Source of the DNA: Hyphomicrobiales bacterium
GTDB lineage: Bacteria > Pseudomonadota > Alphaproteobacteria > Rhizobiales > Aestuariivirgaceae
DNA length: 17,490 nt
Direction: 5' to 3'
NCBI GenBank assembly: GCA_027030295.1
Contig: JALVFB010000023.1
Coordinates: forward strand, 1 to 17,490
A model generated the notes under the pieces. The model was not told where the DNA came from. It made no database searches and saw nothing but the letters and a program-made list of their open reading frames with translations. Position numbers and translations under genes: made by a program. How positions within the stretch are numbered: the first letter of the stretch is position 1; each line of letters begins with the position of its first letter. This document shows, piece by piece, positions 8,725 through 15,702 of the stretch.

Positions 8725-8807
8725 CCTTCTCTCCTTCAAAAACGTTCCGCCCCTTCCCATATACCGGAACGAGGGAACGAAGCCTTCGGCAACGAGGAGG
8801 GCCAGGG

Positions 8808-9152
8808 ATGCGGAACGTCATCGTGGACAGGGAAAAGTGGGCCGACGAACTCGCCTATCTGTGGAAACGCCTGGACGGCAAGCAGGTGGAAGTGGAAGTG
8901 GAAGCCCTGAAGCTGGGCGATCAGATCGAGGCCGAACACGTGCCGCTGAAAGGCCTGAGCTATGATCCGAAGGACGACGTGATCCAGGTTTGGGTCGGCG
9001 ACATCGACCATCTGATTCACAAACCGCAGAAAATCATGATCGTCTATGACGATGAAGACCGGTTGGTGGGTATTGATATTACCGATGCGGATGGCGAACA
9101 GCACCTGATCACCCCGCAGGAGCCGGTCGTCATCGACGAGGAACGGGTCTGA
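8808..9152 (+). CDS. DUF5335 family protein
   Basis: A 114-residue acidic, soluble protein without signal peptide or membrane span. The core GKQVEVEVEALKLGDQIEAE (24-43), then SYDPKDDVIQV and DIDHLIHKP (to about residue 73), matches DUF5335, a family of unknown function. The ATG is preceded by GAGGAGG at 7 bases, a strong ribosome-binding site. It starts 83 bases after the corrinoid protein gene and may be cotranscribed with it. Its TGA stop (9150-9152) is made of the first three bases of repeat copy A, and the likely terminator lies behind that repeat. I cannot say what the protein does. Confidence 0.8.
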   Translation: MRNVIVDREKWADELAYLWKRLDGKQVEVEVEALKLGDQIEAEHVPLKGLSYDPKDDVIQVWVGDIDHLIHKPQKIMIVYDDEDRLVGIDITDADGEQHLITPQEPVVIDEERV

Positions 9153-9276
9153 TACCAGGCTACGCAAAGGTTGACCGGTGAAGCCGCCCCGCGCCCCTCA
9201 GGCCCTTGTTTTTCATAATTAGAGGGTTGGGCGGGGGCGCGGGGCGGTGGATGGTTCTTTATGCATCCTGGTGTCA
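9150..9276 (+). repeat. MITE-like palindromic repeat, copy A
   Basis: This element of 127 bases has related ends: TGATACCAGG...GCAAAG on the left, and the same pattern in reverse complement on the right (15 of the outer 20 bases match). Inside, a 14-base perfect inverted repeat (CCGCCCCGCGCCCC at 9184-9197 with its complement at 9234-9247) encloses a 36-base centre containing CCCTTGTTTTTCATAATT. It is close to copies B, C and D. No transposase is coded inside. The gap 9153-9582 holds this element, a terminator and no gene that I can support. Confidence 0.85.
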
Positions 9277-9287
9277 TTTGCCATGAA

Positions 9288-9321
9288 GCCGGAAGGAAGC
9301 CTTTCTCCTTTCGGCTTTTTT
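9288..9321 (+). terminator. Rho-independent terminator after the corrinoid/DUF5335 genes
   Basis: GCCGGAAGGA (9288-9297) pairs with TCCTTTCGGC (9306-9315) over ten pairs with one G-U, the loop has 8 bases, and TTTTTT follows. It is the expected end of the plus-strand unit that includes the DUF5335 gene. Repeat copy A lies between that gene's stop and this terminator. Confidence 0.85.
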
Positions 9322-9582
9322 CTGCTTCCACGGGACGGAACGAACGACCGCGGGCCTGACCCACGGCGAAAATGACCTTGATTGCCTGCTACCGATAGTG
9401 GAATAGGATAGGTGGCTCCCGGTTCCTTCACAACAAGCAAGGAAAAATCCCGGCGCTGAAAGCATGCCTGGCATTTTCCGGGAGACATGCCATCCAGCGG
9501 GAGGAACGCCGGGCGGAAAATACGATGCGCCAGCCATCACGGCCGACGTATCGCGCTTAGCACACAGGGGCATCGGTCCGTC

Positions 9583-10926
9583 ATGGACAGGCACATCAGG
9601 CAAATTCTGGCGGCGGTTTTCCTGTTCACGCTGGGTTTTGCCATCATCAGCGGTGGTTTTTACTGGCTGGACACGCAGCGCCGCCACATCGTTGTGCTGG
9701 GCGCCGGCGACAAACGCGGCGAATCCTATCAGCTGGCCAGCGCCATCGCCCGTCTGGCCAGCAAGCATGACCCCCGCCTGAAGATCATCGTCGCCGAAAC
9801 CGGGGGCTCCGGCCAGAACAACCGCATGTTGCAGCAGGGCCTGTTGCAACTCGGCACCATCCAGGCCAACACCTTCGTGGGGCCGGACATCCGCCTTGTC
9901 ACCAGCCTCTACCCGGATGCCTTCCAGCTTCTGGTGCGTGCCGATTCCGACATCCGCTCCGTGGCCGACCTGCGCGGCAGGACCATCGCCCTGCCGCCGC
10001 GCGAATCGGGCCAATACCGGTCCTTTCTCTTCCTCACCCGCCACTATGGCCTGAGCCTGCGCGACATGCGCCTGGTGTCCATGTCCTCGCGCGCCGCCAT
10101 CTGGGCCATTACCCACGGCGCGGTGGACGCCATGTTCCGCGTGCGCGCGCCGGGCAACCAGGAAATTCGCCAGGCCATCCAGAGCGGCCAGGTGCGCCTG
10201 CTGCCCATTCCCCATGCCCGCGCCCTGAAGCTGGCGCAGCCGGCGCTGGAGCCGGGCGTCATCCCCGCCGGCTCCTACCGTGGCGCGCCGCCGGTGCCGG
10301 CGCGGGATCTGCCCGTGCCCATGGTGCCGCGCCTGCTGGTCACCTCCGCCGCCGTGCCGCCGGAGATCGTCGAGCGCATCACCGCTCTCATCTACGACCA
10401 TCGGCTGGAGCTGTCCGAAATGACGCCGCTCGGCGGCTTTCTCGCCGACCCGGCGGAGCTGGGGCGCATCGTGCTGCCGCTGCACGAGGGCGCGCGCCGC
10501 TATTACGAGCGCGACAAACCGGGCTTCCTGCAGGAAAACGCCGAGGTGCTGGCGCTTTATCTCACCATTCTCGCCGGCGCCGTCTCCCTGCTGTTGCGCC
10601 TGAACAACCGCCGCCAGAAACAGCGCGTGGATGCCTACAACCGCGAGCTGATCGCCATCTACAACGAGGCGGTGCTGGACGAGGATCCGAAGCCGGAAGT
10701 CTATCGCGACAAGATGATGAGCCTGTTCGCCCGCGTGCTGAAGGACGCCGAGGACGGCAACATCAATACCACCGGCTTCACCTTCCTCTCCTTCGCCTGG
10801 GACGAACTGAACGACGCCATCATCGAGGTGATGCATGAAAAGGGCCGGGCAGACGGCTACTCGACGAACATGCCCATGCATCGTAAATCTGGCCGCAGCT
10901 CCTCTCTCGCGGGAGGTCGGTCATGA
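9583..10926 (+). CDS. Membrane-tethered TAXI-family solute-binding protein
   Basis: The 447-residue protein has a membrane span at 9-28, a periplasmic domain at about 35-315, a second span at 320-340 and a cytoplasmic tail of about 107 residues. The periplasmic part looks like a TAXI-type TRAP solute receptor: HIVVLGAGDKRGESYQLASAIARLA (opening strand-helix), ETGGSGQNNRMLQQG, QLGTIQANTF and VADLRGRTIALPPRESGQ. Ordinary TAXI receptors are secreted and soluble; this one is anchored at both ends, and no TRAP permease gene is in the window. The tail begins with a charged, coiled-coil-like helix (about 341-365). The ATG at 9583 is preferred because it begins the hydrophobic N terminus, although AGGGG lies 12 bases away. 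The stop overlaps the next start (ATGA), so both proteins probably act together. The ligand is unknown. Confidence 0.82.
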   Translation: MDRHIRQILAAVFLFTLGFAIISGGFYWLDTQRRHIVVLGAGDKRGESYQLASAIARLASKHDPRLKIIVAETGGSGQNNRMLQQGLLQLGTIQANTFVGPDIRLVTSLYPDAFQLLVRADSDIRSVADLRGRTIALPPRESGQYRSFLFLTRHYGLSLRDMRLVSMSSRAAIWAITHGAVDAMFRVRAPGNQEIRQAIQSGQVRLLPIPHARALKLAQPALEPGVIPAGSYRGAPPVPARDLPVPMVPRLLVTSAAVPPEIVERITALIYDHRLELSEMTPLGGFLADPAELGRIVLPLHEGARRYYERDKPGFLQENAEVLALYLTILAGAVSLLLRLNNRRQKQRVDAYNRELIAIYNEAVLDEDPKPEVYRDKMMSLFARVLKDAEDGNINTTGFTFLSFAWDELNDAIIEVMHEKGRADGYSTNMPMHRKSGRSSSLAGGRS

Positions 10927-12065
10927 GCCGCAAGCCCATCACCTTCGACAGCGACGCCATTCAGCAACAGCGGCAGCGACAGGTGGGACGTGCGCTGCGC
11001 ATCGGCCTGCTGCTGGCCGTTCTCGCCGCTCTGCTGGGCGTGAGCGCCTTTTTCTATTTTCGCCTGCACGCGGAAGAGACCGCCGCCCGCACCCGGCTGC
11101 GCACCTTTGCCGAGCTGCGCACCTCCACCGTCGAGCGCTTTTTCGCCTCGCTCGCGCAGGAAACGGCGCTCTGGGCCAACCAGAAAAGCCTGCGGGATAC
11201 CGCCCGCCGCTACATCACGGCCTGGCGCCATCTTTCGCCGCCGGAGCGCGCCACCCTACGCCGCATGCTGGCCTCGGCAAACCAGCAGCAGGGTGCCTCC
11301 CTGCCCTTTCCCCACGGCGACGCCGTGAACGCCTATCTGGCCCTGCACCGCGAAACGCAGGAAAACCTGCGCGCCTTCGCCCACCATCACGGCTATCACA
11401 ACATCTACTTTTTCACGCCGGAGGGCGACATGGCCTTCGCCCTGAACAAGCATGCGGACTTCGGCCTGAACTTCGCCATCAACGGCAGCATCCATGCCGG
11501 CAGCCATCTCGGCCAGGCGTTTCAGCGCGCCCTGCGCCTCATCAGCCCCGGCCAGGCGGTGTTCGAGGACTTCTCCGTCTATCCACCGGCCGGCAAGCGC
11601 CCCGTCATGTTCTTCGCATCCCCCATGCTGGAACTGGAAGGCGCCAAGGTCGGCGTCTATGCAGTGGAAATCGGCATCGAGCGCCTGAACGCCATTTTCG
11701 CCGGCGATACCGGCCTTGGCCGATCCGTCGCCATCTATGCCATCGGGCCGGACATGCTGTTCCGCAACGACATGCCGGAAGCCGAAAAACCCACCGCCCT
11801 GCGCCGCCGCTCCCGCATGCCGTTTCTGAAAAAGGTCCTGGCCGGCGAAGAGGTCGTCACCCGCTGGCGCGGCCCCGACGGCATCGAGAAAGTCGTCATC
11901 GCCCTGCCCCTGAAACAGGCTGACGCCAACTGGGCCATCGTCACCGAAATGGCGTTGTCGGAAATGCGCAAGCCCTACAGGCCCCATGCCTGGCTGTGGG
12001 GCGCGTCCATCCTGCTGATATTGCTGTTGGGGGGCATGCAGCTGTGGTTGCTGCGGCGCCAATGA
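10923..12065 (+). CDS. Double-Cache (dCache) sensor protein without output domain
   Basis: The 380-residue protein has spans at about 25-47 and 356-377 and a periplasmic domain between them. The domain resembles dCache_1 of chemoreceptors and sensor enzymes: a long helix (50-85), then YHNIYFFTPEGDMAFALNKHADFGLN (about 158-183), HLGQAFQRAL, ISPGQAVFEDFSVY, FFASPMLE and VGVYAVEIGIERLNAIF (membrane-distal Cache), then GLGRSVAIYAIGPDMLFRND (264-283, second Cache). The protein stops three residues after the second span (LLRRQ), so no HAMP, kinase, cyclase or methyl-accepting domain follows. It overlaps the TAXI gene by four bases. A signal could pass through membrane or periplasmic contact with the TAXI protein. 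The Cache assignment is from motif recognition; ligand and output are unknown. Confidence 0.8.
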   Translation: MSRKPITFDSDAIQQQRQRQVGRALRIGLLLAVLAALLGVSAFFYFRLHAEETAARTRLRTFAELRTSTVERFFASLAQETALWANQKSLRDTARRYITAWRHLSPPERATLRRMLASANQQQGASLPFPHGDAVNAYLALHRETQENLRAFAHHHGYHNIYFFTPEGDMAFALNKHADFGLNFAINGSIHAGSHLGQAFQRALRLISPGQAVFEDFSVYPPAGKRPVMFFASPMLELEGAKVGVYAVEIGIERLNAIFAGDTGLGRSVAIYAIGPDMLFRNDMPEAEKPTALRRRSRMPFLKKVLAGEEVVTRWRGPDGIEKVVIALPLKQADANWAIVTEMALSEMRKPYRPHAWLWGASILLILLLGGMQLWLLRRQ

Positions 12066-12093
12066 GCGCCGGCGGCCTTTCGCGGCATCAGCG

Positions 12094-13038
12094 CTACCTG
12101 CCCGCGCCGCCCAGCCGCAGCAGGCTGTCGGCCCGCACCCGCAGCACCCGCTCGCGCGCGCCGGCGCGCCAGATGTAGGCCCCGGGCGCCAGCACCAGCC
12201 GCGCCCGCCCCCTGCCCTTCAGGCGCCAGCCGCCATCCCGCGCCCGCAACTGCCAGGCATCCCTTTCCGTGGCGATTTCCACCACGCCCGCCAGCGCCCG
12301 CACCGCCAGCGAATGCAGCCGCCCCGGCTTCACCAGCACCTCGTTGCGGGTGCGCACGTTGCCGTTCAGGAACACGCTCTCCACCACGTAGCGCCCCGCC
12401 GGCAGGCGCACGATCTCGCCCGGCGTGCGGCTGCGCGTTATCGGCTGCAATTCTCCGTCCGGCAGCCGCCGCAGGATGCGATGTTCCACCGGCGCCGTCG
12501 TCACGTTGGAGCGCCCCACCGTGGTGATGGCGCGCAAGGCCCCGACGTTCAGCACGAACACCACGTCGCGCCGCTCCCCGGCCGCCAACGACACCACCTG
12601 CCGCGCCGTGCGCAGGCCATAGCGCGCCTCCACCAGATAATCCCCCGGCGCCAGCCGGTGCGCCAGCACCGGCGCCGCCGCATCCCGCACCAGCGAGCGT
12701 TCACCTTCCTCCAGCCGGAAAAGGCGCCAGCGCACGGGCCGCTCGATCAGCCCGCCGCCTTCCTCCAGCCGCGCGGCCAGCCGAATGCCCTCCTGCCCCG
12801 CCGGCGCCACCGAGACGGACTGCGCCACGCGCACGGGAGCCATCATGCCACCCCGCGCCTGCGGATGTGTCGCCGTCAGCGCCGCCAGCGTCAGCCCGGG
12901 CATGTCCTGCGCCGCGCCGGCGGGCGCCACGGGCGACGACAAAAAGGCAAGAGCCGCCGCACTTGCGCGACAGCTCTTGCCCATCAGCCCCCGGCACCCG
13001 GGTCCTTGCTTCGCAATGCAGGCCATCGGAAACGGCAT
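12094..13038 (-). CDS. Secreted protein with repeated beta-type units, unknown function
   Basis: I do not recognise a family. The ATG at 13038 gives 314 residues and has AGGGAGGG 7 bases upstream. A signal peptide is likely: a basic start (up to R24), then a hydrophobic SAAALAFLSSPVAPAGA with cleavage near AGAA-QD (about 43). At least three related units follow. Each contains [L/R]xPG/AGxYxVE-like cores: HRLAPGDYLVEARYG (about 128-141), VRLPAGRYVVESVFLNG (about 210-226) and LVLAPGAYIWRAG (about 281-293), each flanked by alternating beta-strand patterns. This resembles small immunoglobulin- or prealbumin-like domains. It is convergent with the Cache gene, 28 bases away. A perfect TTAA-N7-TTAA box lies about 83 bases upstream of the start. 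Confidence 0.72.
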   Translation of the reverse strand: MPFPMACIAKQGPGCRGLMGKSCRASAAALAFLSSPVAPAGAAQDMPGLTLAALTATHPQARGGMMAPVRVAQSVSVAPAGQEGIRLAARLEEGGGLIERPVRWRLFRLEEGERSLVRDAAAPVLAHRLAPGDYLVEARYGLRTARQVVSLAAGERRDVVFVLNVGALRAITTVGRSNVTTAPVEHRILRRLPDGELQPITRSRTPGEIVRLPAGRYVVESVFLNGNVRTRNEVLVKPGRLHSLAVRALAGVVEIATERDAWQLRARDGGWRLKGRGRARLVLAPGAYIWRAGARERVLRVRADSLLRLGGAGR

Positions 13039-13120
13039 GCATGTCCCTCCCTGGCTAGCTGCCGGATGACCTTGTGCGCGGTATCCAAGCACAACCGCCC
13101 CGGGCGCTCAAGACGGAACG

Positions 13121-13135
13121 TTAATGAATGGTTAA
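13121..13135 (-). promoter_or_regulatory. CtrA-type box TTAA-N7-TTAA
   Basis: The bases TTAATGAATGGTTAA are an exact match to the alphaproteobacterial CtrA consensus TTAA-N7-TTAA. Read on the minus strand it is TTAACCATTCATTAA, which also contains the TTAACCAT half-site. It lies about 83 bases upstream of the minus-strand secreted protein and more than 210 bases upstream of the plus-strand nitroreductase, so it more probably serves the former. Confidence 0.5.
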
Positions 13136-13158
13136 TCCGCCCGTCTTGCGTGCCGGAA

Positions 13159-13285
13159 TAATACCATATTGCGCAAAGACCGACCGGTAAAACCGCCCCG
13201 CGCCCTCAGGCCCTTGTTTTTCATAATTTGGGGGTTGGGTGGGGGGCGCGGGGCGGTGGGTGGTTCTTTATGCATCTTGGTATAA
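13159..13285 (+). repeat. MITE-like palindromic repeat, copy B
   Basis: Same element as copy A and in the same orientation. The ends are TAATACCA...GCGCAAAG and CTTTATGCATCTTGGTATAA; the centre GCCCTTGTTTTTCATAATT and the GC-rich arms are nearly identical to copy A. It fills much of the 310-base gap 13039-13348 between divergent genes; the rest of the gap holds the CtrA-type box and the nitroreductase leader. Its right edge forms TATAAT (13281-13286). Confidence 0.85.
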
Positions 13286-13348
13286 TGGTGGCCTTGACAG
13301 ACTCTTTCGCAAATGTTCCCTGCCCCCAGCAAACGGAGGAGCGCCGCG

Positions 13349-14026
13349 ATGACCGACCTGCCCCACAAGCTGGTGAAGGGAAAACACGGTGGGCGCGGCT
13401 TCGAGCTGAAGCCGGAGCAACTCAACCGCCGCGAGGACCTGCTCACCTTCCTGCGCACCCGCCGCTCCACCGTGGCCGCGGACATCACCGCGCCGGGGCC
13501 GGACGAGGAGCAACTGGCGCGCATGCTGGAGGCCGCCTGCCGCGTGCCCGACCATGGCAAGCTCGCGCCCTGGCGGTTCATCGTTTTTCGCGGGTCGGGC
13601 AAGGATGCCTTCGCCACCTTCCTCACCCGCCGCTGGCGCGCCCTGCATCCGGACGCCCCCACCGACACCCCGGCGCCGGAGGCCGAATTCGTGAGCGCCG
13701 CACCGCTTGTCATCGCCGTCGTCTCGGCCGCCATCGAGCATCCGAAAATCCCCGAGTGGGAGCAGCGCCTCTCCGCCGGCGCCGCCTGTCAGAACCTGTT
13801 GCTGGCGGCGCAGGTCCAGGGGTTCGCCGCCCAATGGCGCAGCGGCTGGCCGGCCTATGACGAGGAGGTGGCGCGCCATCTCGCGCTGCAAGACGGCGAA
13901 CGCATCGCCGGTTTCCTTTACATCGGCGCCCGCCGCGCCGACGCCCCGCCCCTCACCGATCGCCGCCGCCCCTTCTGGCGGGATCGCACCCGGTTCTTCG
14001 GCGAAGACGAGGAGGAAACGGCATGA
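13349..14026 (+). CDS. Nitroreductase family oxidoreductase (FMN-dependent)
   Basis: A 225-residue cytosolic protein of the nitroreductase fold, which uses FMN and NAD(P)H to reduce nitro compounds, quinones or similar acceptors; the true substrate is unknown. The FMN phosphate site RTRRST (36-41) and the segment AACRVPDHGKLAPWRFIVF (about 62-80) are typical, close to the YdjA-like subgroup. The dimer-core helix SAGAACQNLLLAAQVQGFAAQW (about 142-163) and the C-terminal GFLYIGARR (188-196) also fit. The ATG at 13349 has GGAGGA 8 bases upstream; an in-frame ATG at 13313 lacks this. The stop overlaps the HAD gene start (ATGA). Repeat copy B lies 63 bases upstream of the start and may form part of the promoter. 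Confidence 0.9.
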   Translation: MTDLPHKLVKGKHGGRGFELKPEQLNRREDLLTFLRTRRSTVAADITAPGPDEEQLARMLEAACRVPDHGKLAPWRFIVFRGSGKDAFATFLTRRWRALHPDAPTDTPAPEAEFVSAAPLVIAVVSAAIEHPKIPEWEQRLSAGAACQNLLLAAQVQGFAAQWRSGWPAYDEEVARHLALQDGERIAGFLYIGARRADAPPLTDRRRPFWRDRTRFFGEDEEETA

Positions 14027-14781
14027 GCGCGACCGCGACCCCGGGCGCCATCCTGCTGGACAAGGACGGCGTGCTGGTGGATTTCCACCGCACCTGGAAA
14101 CCGGCCATCAAGCGCGCCGCCGCCCGTGTGGCGCGGCTGGCGGCGGTGAACAGGAAACGTCGGGAAAAACTTGCGGCCCGTCTGCTGGCCGCCGTCGGCC
14201 ACGACGCCGCCACCGACACCTTTCTGCCCGGCTCCGTCTGGGCCGCCGGCACCCAGGAGGAACTGTTCGACGCCTGGGCGGCCATTCTGCCCGGCACGCC
14301 GCGCGCCGCCATCGCCGCGGAAGTGACGGCCGAACTGAAAGCCACCCCGCCCCACCCCGTGGTGCCGCCGCGGACCCTCGTCGCGCTGCTGCGCGACGCC
14401 CGGAAGGCAGGCTGGAAAATGGCGGTGGTGACCAATGATCTCACCGCCTCCGCCCGCGCCACGGCCGGGCTTCATGGCTATGCGCATTTGCTGGATGCCG
14501 TCATCGGCGCCGATCAGGTGGCGCGGCCCAAGCCGCATCCGGATCTCGTGCGCCATGCCGAACAGGTGCTGGGCCTGCCCGCCGCCCGCATGGTGATGGT
14601 GGGCGACAACGTGCATGACGGCGAAATGGCCCGCGCCGCCGGCTGCGCCGCCTTCATCGGGGTCACCTGCGGCACCTCCGGCCATGCCGACCTGGCGCCT
14701 CTGGCCACGGCGGTGGTGGAGGATGTCGCCGCCGCCCTGCGCCACATCCTGCGCCTGGAGGAAACGACCTGCGCCCGCTGA
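14023..14781 (+). CDS. HAD-superfamily hydrolase, phosphoglycolate-phosphatase-like
   Basis: A 252-residue HAD phosphatase. Motif I is DKDGVLVD with nucleophile D13 and acid D15. Motif II is VTND with T137. Motif III is K170 (ARPKPHP). Motif IV is GDNVHD with D195 and D199. Residues about 20-110 form a helical C1-type cap. The layout fits the Gph/PGP-like group that removes phosphate from small metabolites, but the substrate cannot be read from sequence. Motif I has Val where many family members have Thr, a common variant. It overlaps the nitroreductase gene by four bases and is probably coupled to it. It is convergent with the gene at 14796, only 14 bases away, and no terminator is visible between them. 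Confidence 0.9.
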   Translation: MSATATPGAILLDKDGVLVDFHRTWKPAIKRAAARVARLAAVNRKRREKLAARLLAAVGHDAATDTFLPGSVWAAGTQEELFDAWAAILPGTPRAAIAAEVTAELKATPPHPVVPPRTLVALLRDARKAGWKMAVVTNDLTASARATAGLHGYAHLLDAVIGADQVARPKPHPDLVRHAEQVLGLPAARMVMVGDNVHDGEMARAAGCAAFIGVTCGTSGHADLAPLATAVVEDVAAALRHILRLEETTCAR

Positions 14782-14795
14782 TTTGGCCCGGGCCC

Positions 14796-15563
14796 TCAGG
14801 GAATATGCAGCGTGTCGTCGTCAGAGCCGCTCAACAGGCCGCGCATGGCTTCCACCAGCTTCTCCCACTCCAGCTCCTCCAGCGGGATGATGCGCACGTC
14901 GAACACCGCCGCCTTGCCCATCAGCGCCTGATAGCGCGGCCTGTCGTCCCGCAGTTCGTCGAACAGGTCGGAAGTGACCAGCACCCCCACCCGGTCATCC
15001 TCCCGCCCGAAATGATCGCACAGGTTGTCCGCCTCGTGCAGCGCGTCCATCAGCCGGTTGCGCAGCTTCCGATTCGACGTGTCGAAATCCGATTGCAACG
15101 CCTTGCAGGAGACGAACGCCAGCCGCGTGTCCTTGCGCAGGATCACGTCGATCTCGTTTTCGCCGCGATAGCCCTTCACTTCCCAGCCGACGCACTGGGC
15201 ATACAGCCCTTCCTCCGCGCCCGCGTGCATGCCCGCCAGCCACGCCAGCTCCTCCAGCCAGCCACCGGAAAGGAACCGCCGCCCCGGCGCCCCCGCCGCC
15301 CGCAGCCGGCCGTGCTGTTCATGCACCAGCGCGTGCCGCCGCAACGCCTCCAGCATCTCGCCTGCCGCCGCGGACATGCCCCGTTGCGCCGCCGGATCCA
15401 GGCCCGGACCATTCAGCAGCACGTCGCGCAACGGCTCGAAGGCGCGATATTCATTGCCGATGAGACGCAACAACGCCTGGCGGGAGAGCGCCTCGTTCTC
15501 GTCTCCCCCGCACCCTTTCAGAAAGGCGCTGCGCTGCCTCAGCAATTCGGCGATGGACGGCAT
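14796..15563 (-). CDS. DUF1887/Card1-like PD-(D/E)xK nuclease domain protein without CARF
   Basis: The 255-residue protein matches the C-terminal nuclease part of DUF1887 (Card1/Can2-like) proteins: FLSGGWLEELAWLAG (97-111), WEVKG, GENEIDVILRKDTRLAFVSCKAL (134-156). Candidate catalytic residues are E104/E105, D139 and K154, with Cys at the position before Lys where many nucleases have Glu. Residues 1-95 are helical and do not look like a CARF domain (the cyclic-oligoadenylate sensor), and the protein is much shorter than the roughly 370 residues of Card1. No CRISPR array or cas gene is in the window. The start at 15563 was chosen because the open frame further upstream crosses the terminator at 15641-15680. 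It may be a defence or DNA-repair nuclease; activity is inferred. Confidence 0.72.
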   Translation of the reverse strand: MPSIAELLRQRSAFLKGCGGDENEALSRQALLRLIGNEYRAFEPLRDVLLNGPGLDPAAQRGMSAAAGEMLEALRRHALVHEQHGRLRAAGAPGRRFLSGGWLEELAWLAGMHAGAEEGLYAQCVGWEVKGYRGENEIDVILRKDTRLAFVSCKALQSDFDTSNRKLRNRLMDALHEADNLCDHFGREDDRVGVLVTSDLFDELRDDRPRYQALMGKAAVFDVRIIPLEELEWEKLVEAMRGLLSGSDDDTLHIP

Positions 15564-15640
15564 GTCGCTCGTGAACCCGTCCCCTGAGCGGATTATCCCC
15601 GGCGTTCTCTTTCTAAGCCCATCGCCCCCATGCTGGCAAC

Positions 15641-15680
15641 GGAAAAGCCACCCCGCGGCGCATGCGCGGTGCGGGGTGGC
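15641..15680 (-). terminator. Rho-independent terminator of the heme protein gene
   Basis: On the minus strand GCCACCCCGC (complement of 15671-15680) pairs with GCGGGGTGGC (complement of 15647-15656) over ten bases, with a 14-base GC-rich loop that can fold further, followed by TTTTCC. It lies 22 bases after the stop at 15703. It separates the heme protein gene from the nuclease-like gene, which therefore needs its own promoter in 15564-15640. Confidence 0.85.
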
Positions 15681-15702
15681 CATGACCGGAAAATGCAAGC
15701 CC

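Noticed and set aside
8766..8807. EcfG-type stress promoter before the DUF5335 gene
   Set aside because: Two GGAAC sequences occur, but no CGTT-like -10 follows at 16-17 bases.
9274..10881. 535-codon open frame on the minus strand opposite the TAXI gene
   Set aside because: His/Gln/Ala-rich shadow of a GC-rich gene; the plus strand shows clear family motifs.
9583..12065. TRAP transporter operon
   Set aside because: No DctQ/DctM-type membrane proteins; the second gene has only two spans and a Cache-like periplasmic domain.
13132..13734. Minus-strand frame containing a MKNKGL-like peptide
   Set aside because: This peptide is the translation of the repeat centre and returns at every copy; the rest is a shadow of the nitroreductase.
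14785..14794. Palindrome GGCCCGGGCC between the convergent HAD and nuclease-like genes
   Set aside because: No loop and no T-run, and such short GC palindromes are expected in this sequence; not a terminator.
14796..15563. CRISPR type III effector locus
   Set aside because: No CRISPR array, cas gene or CARF domain is seen in the window.
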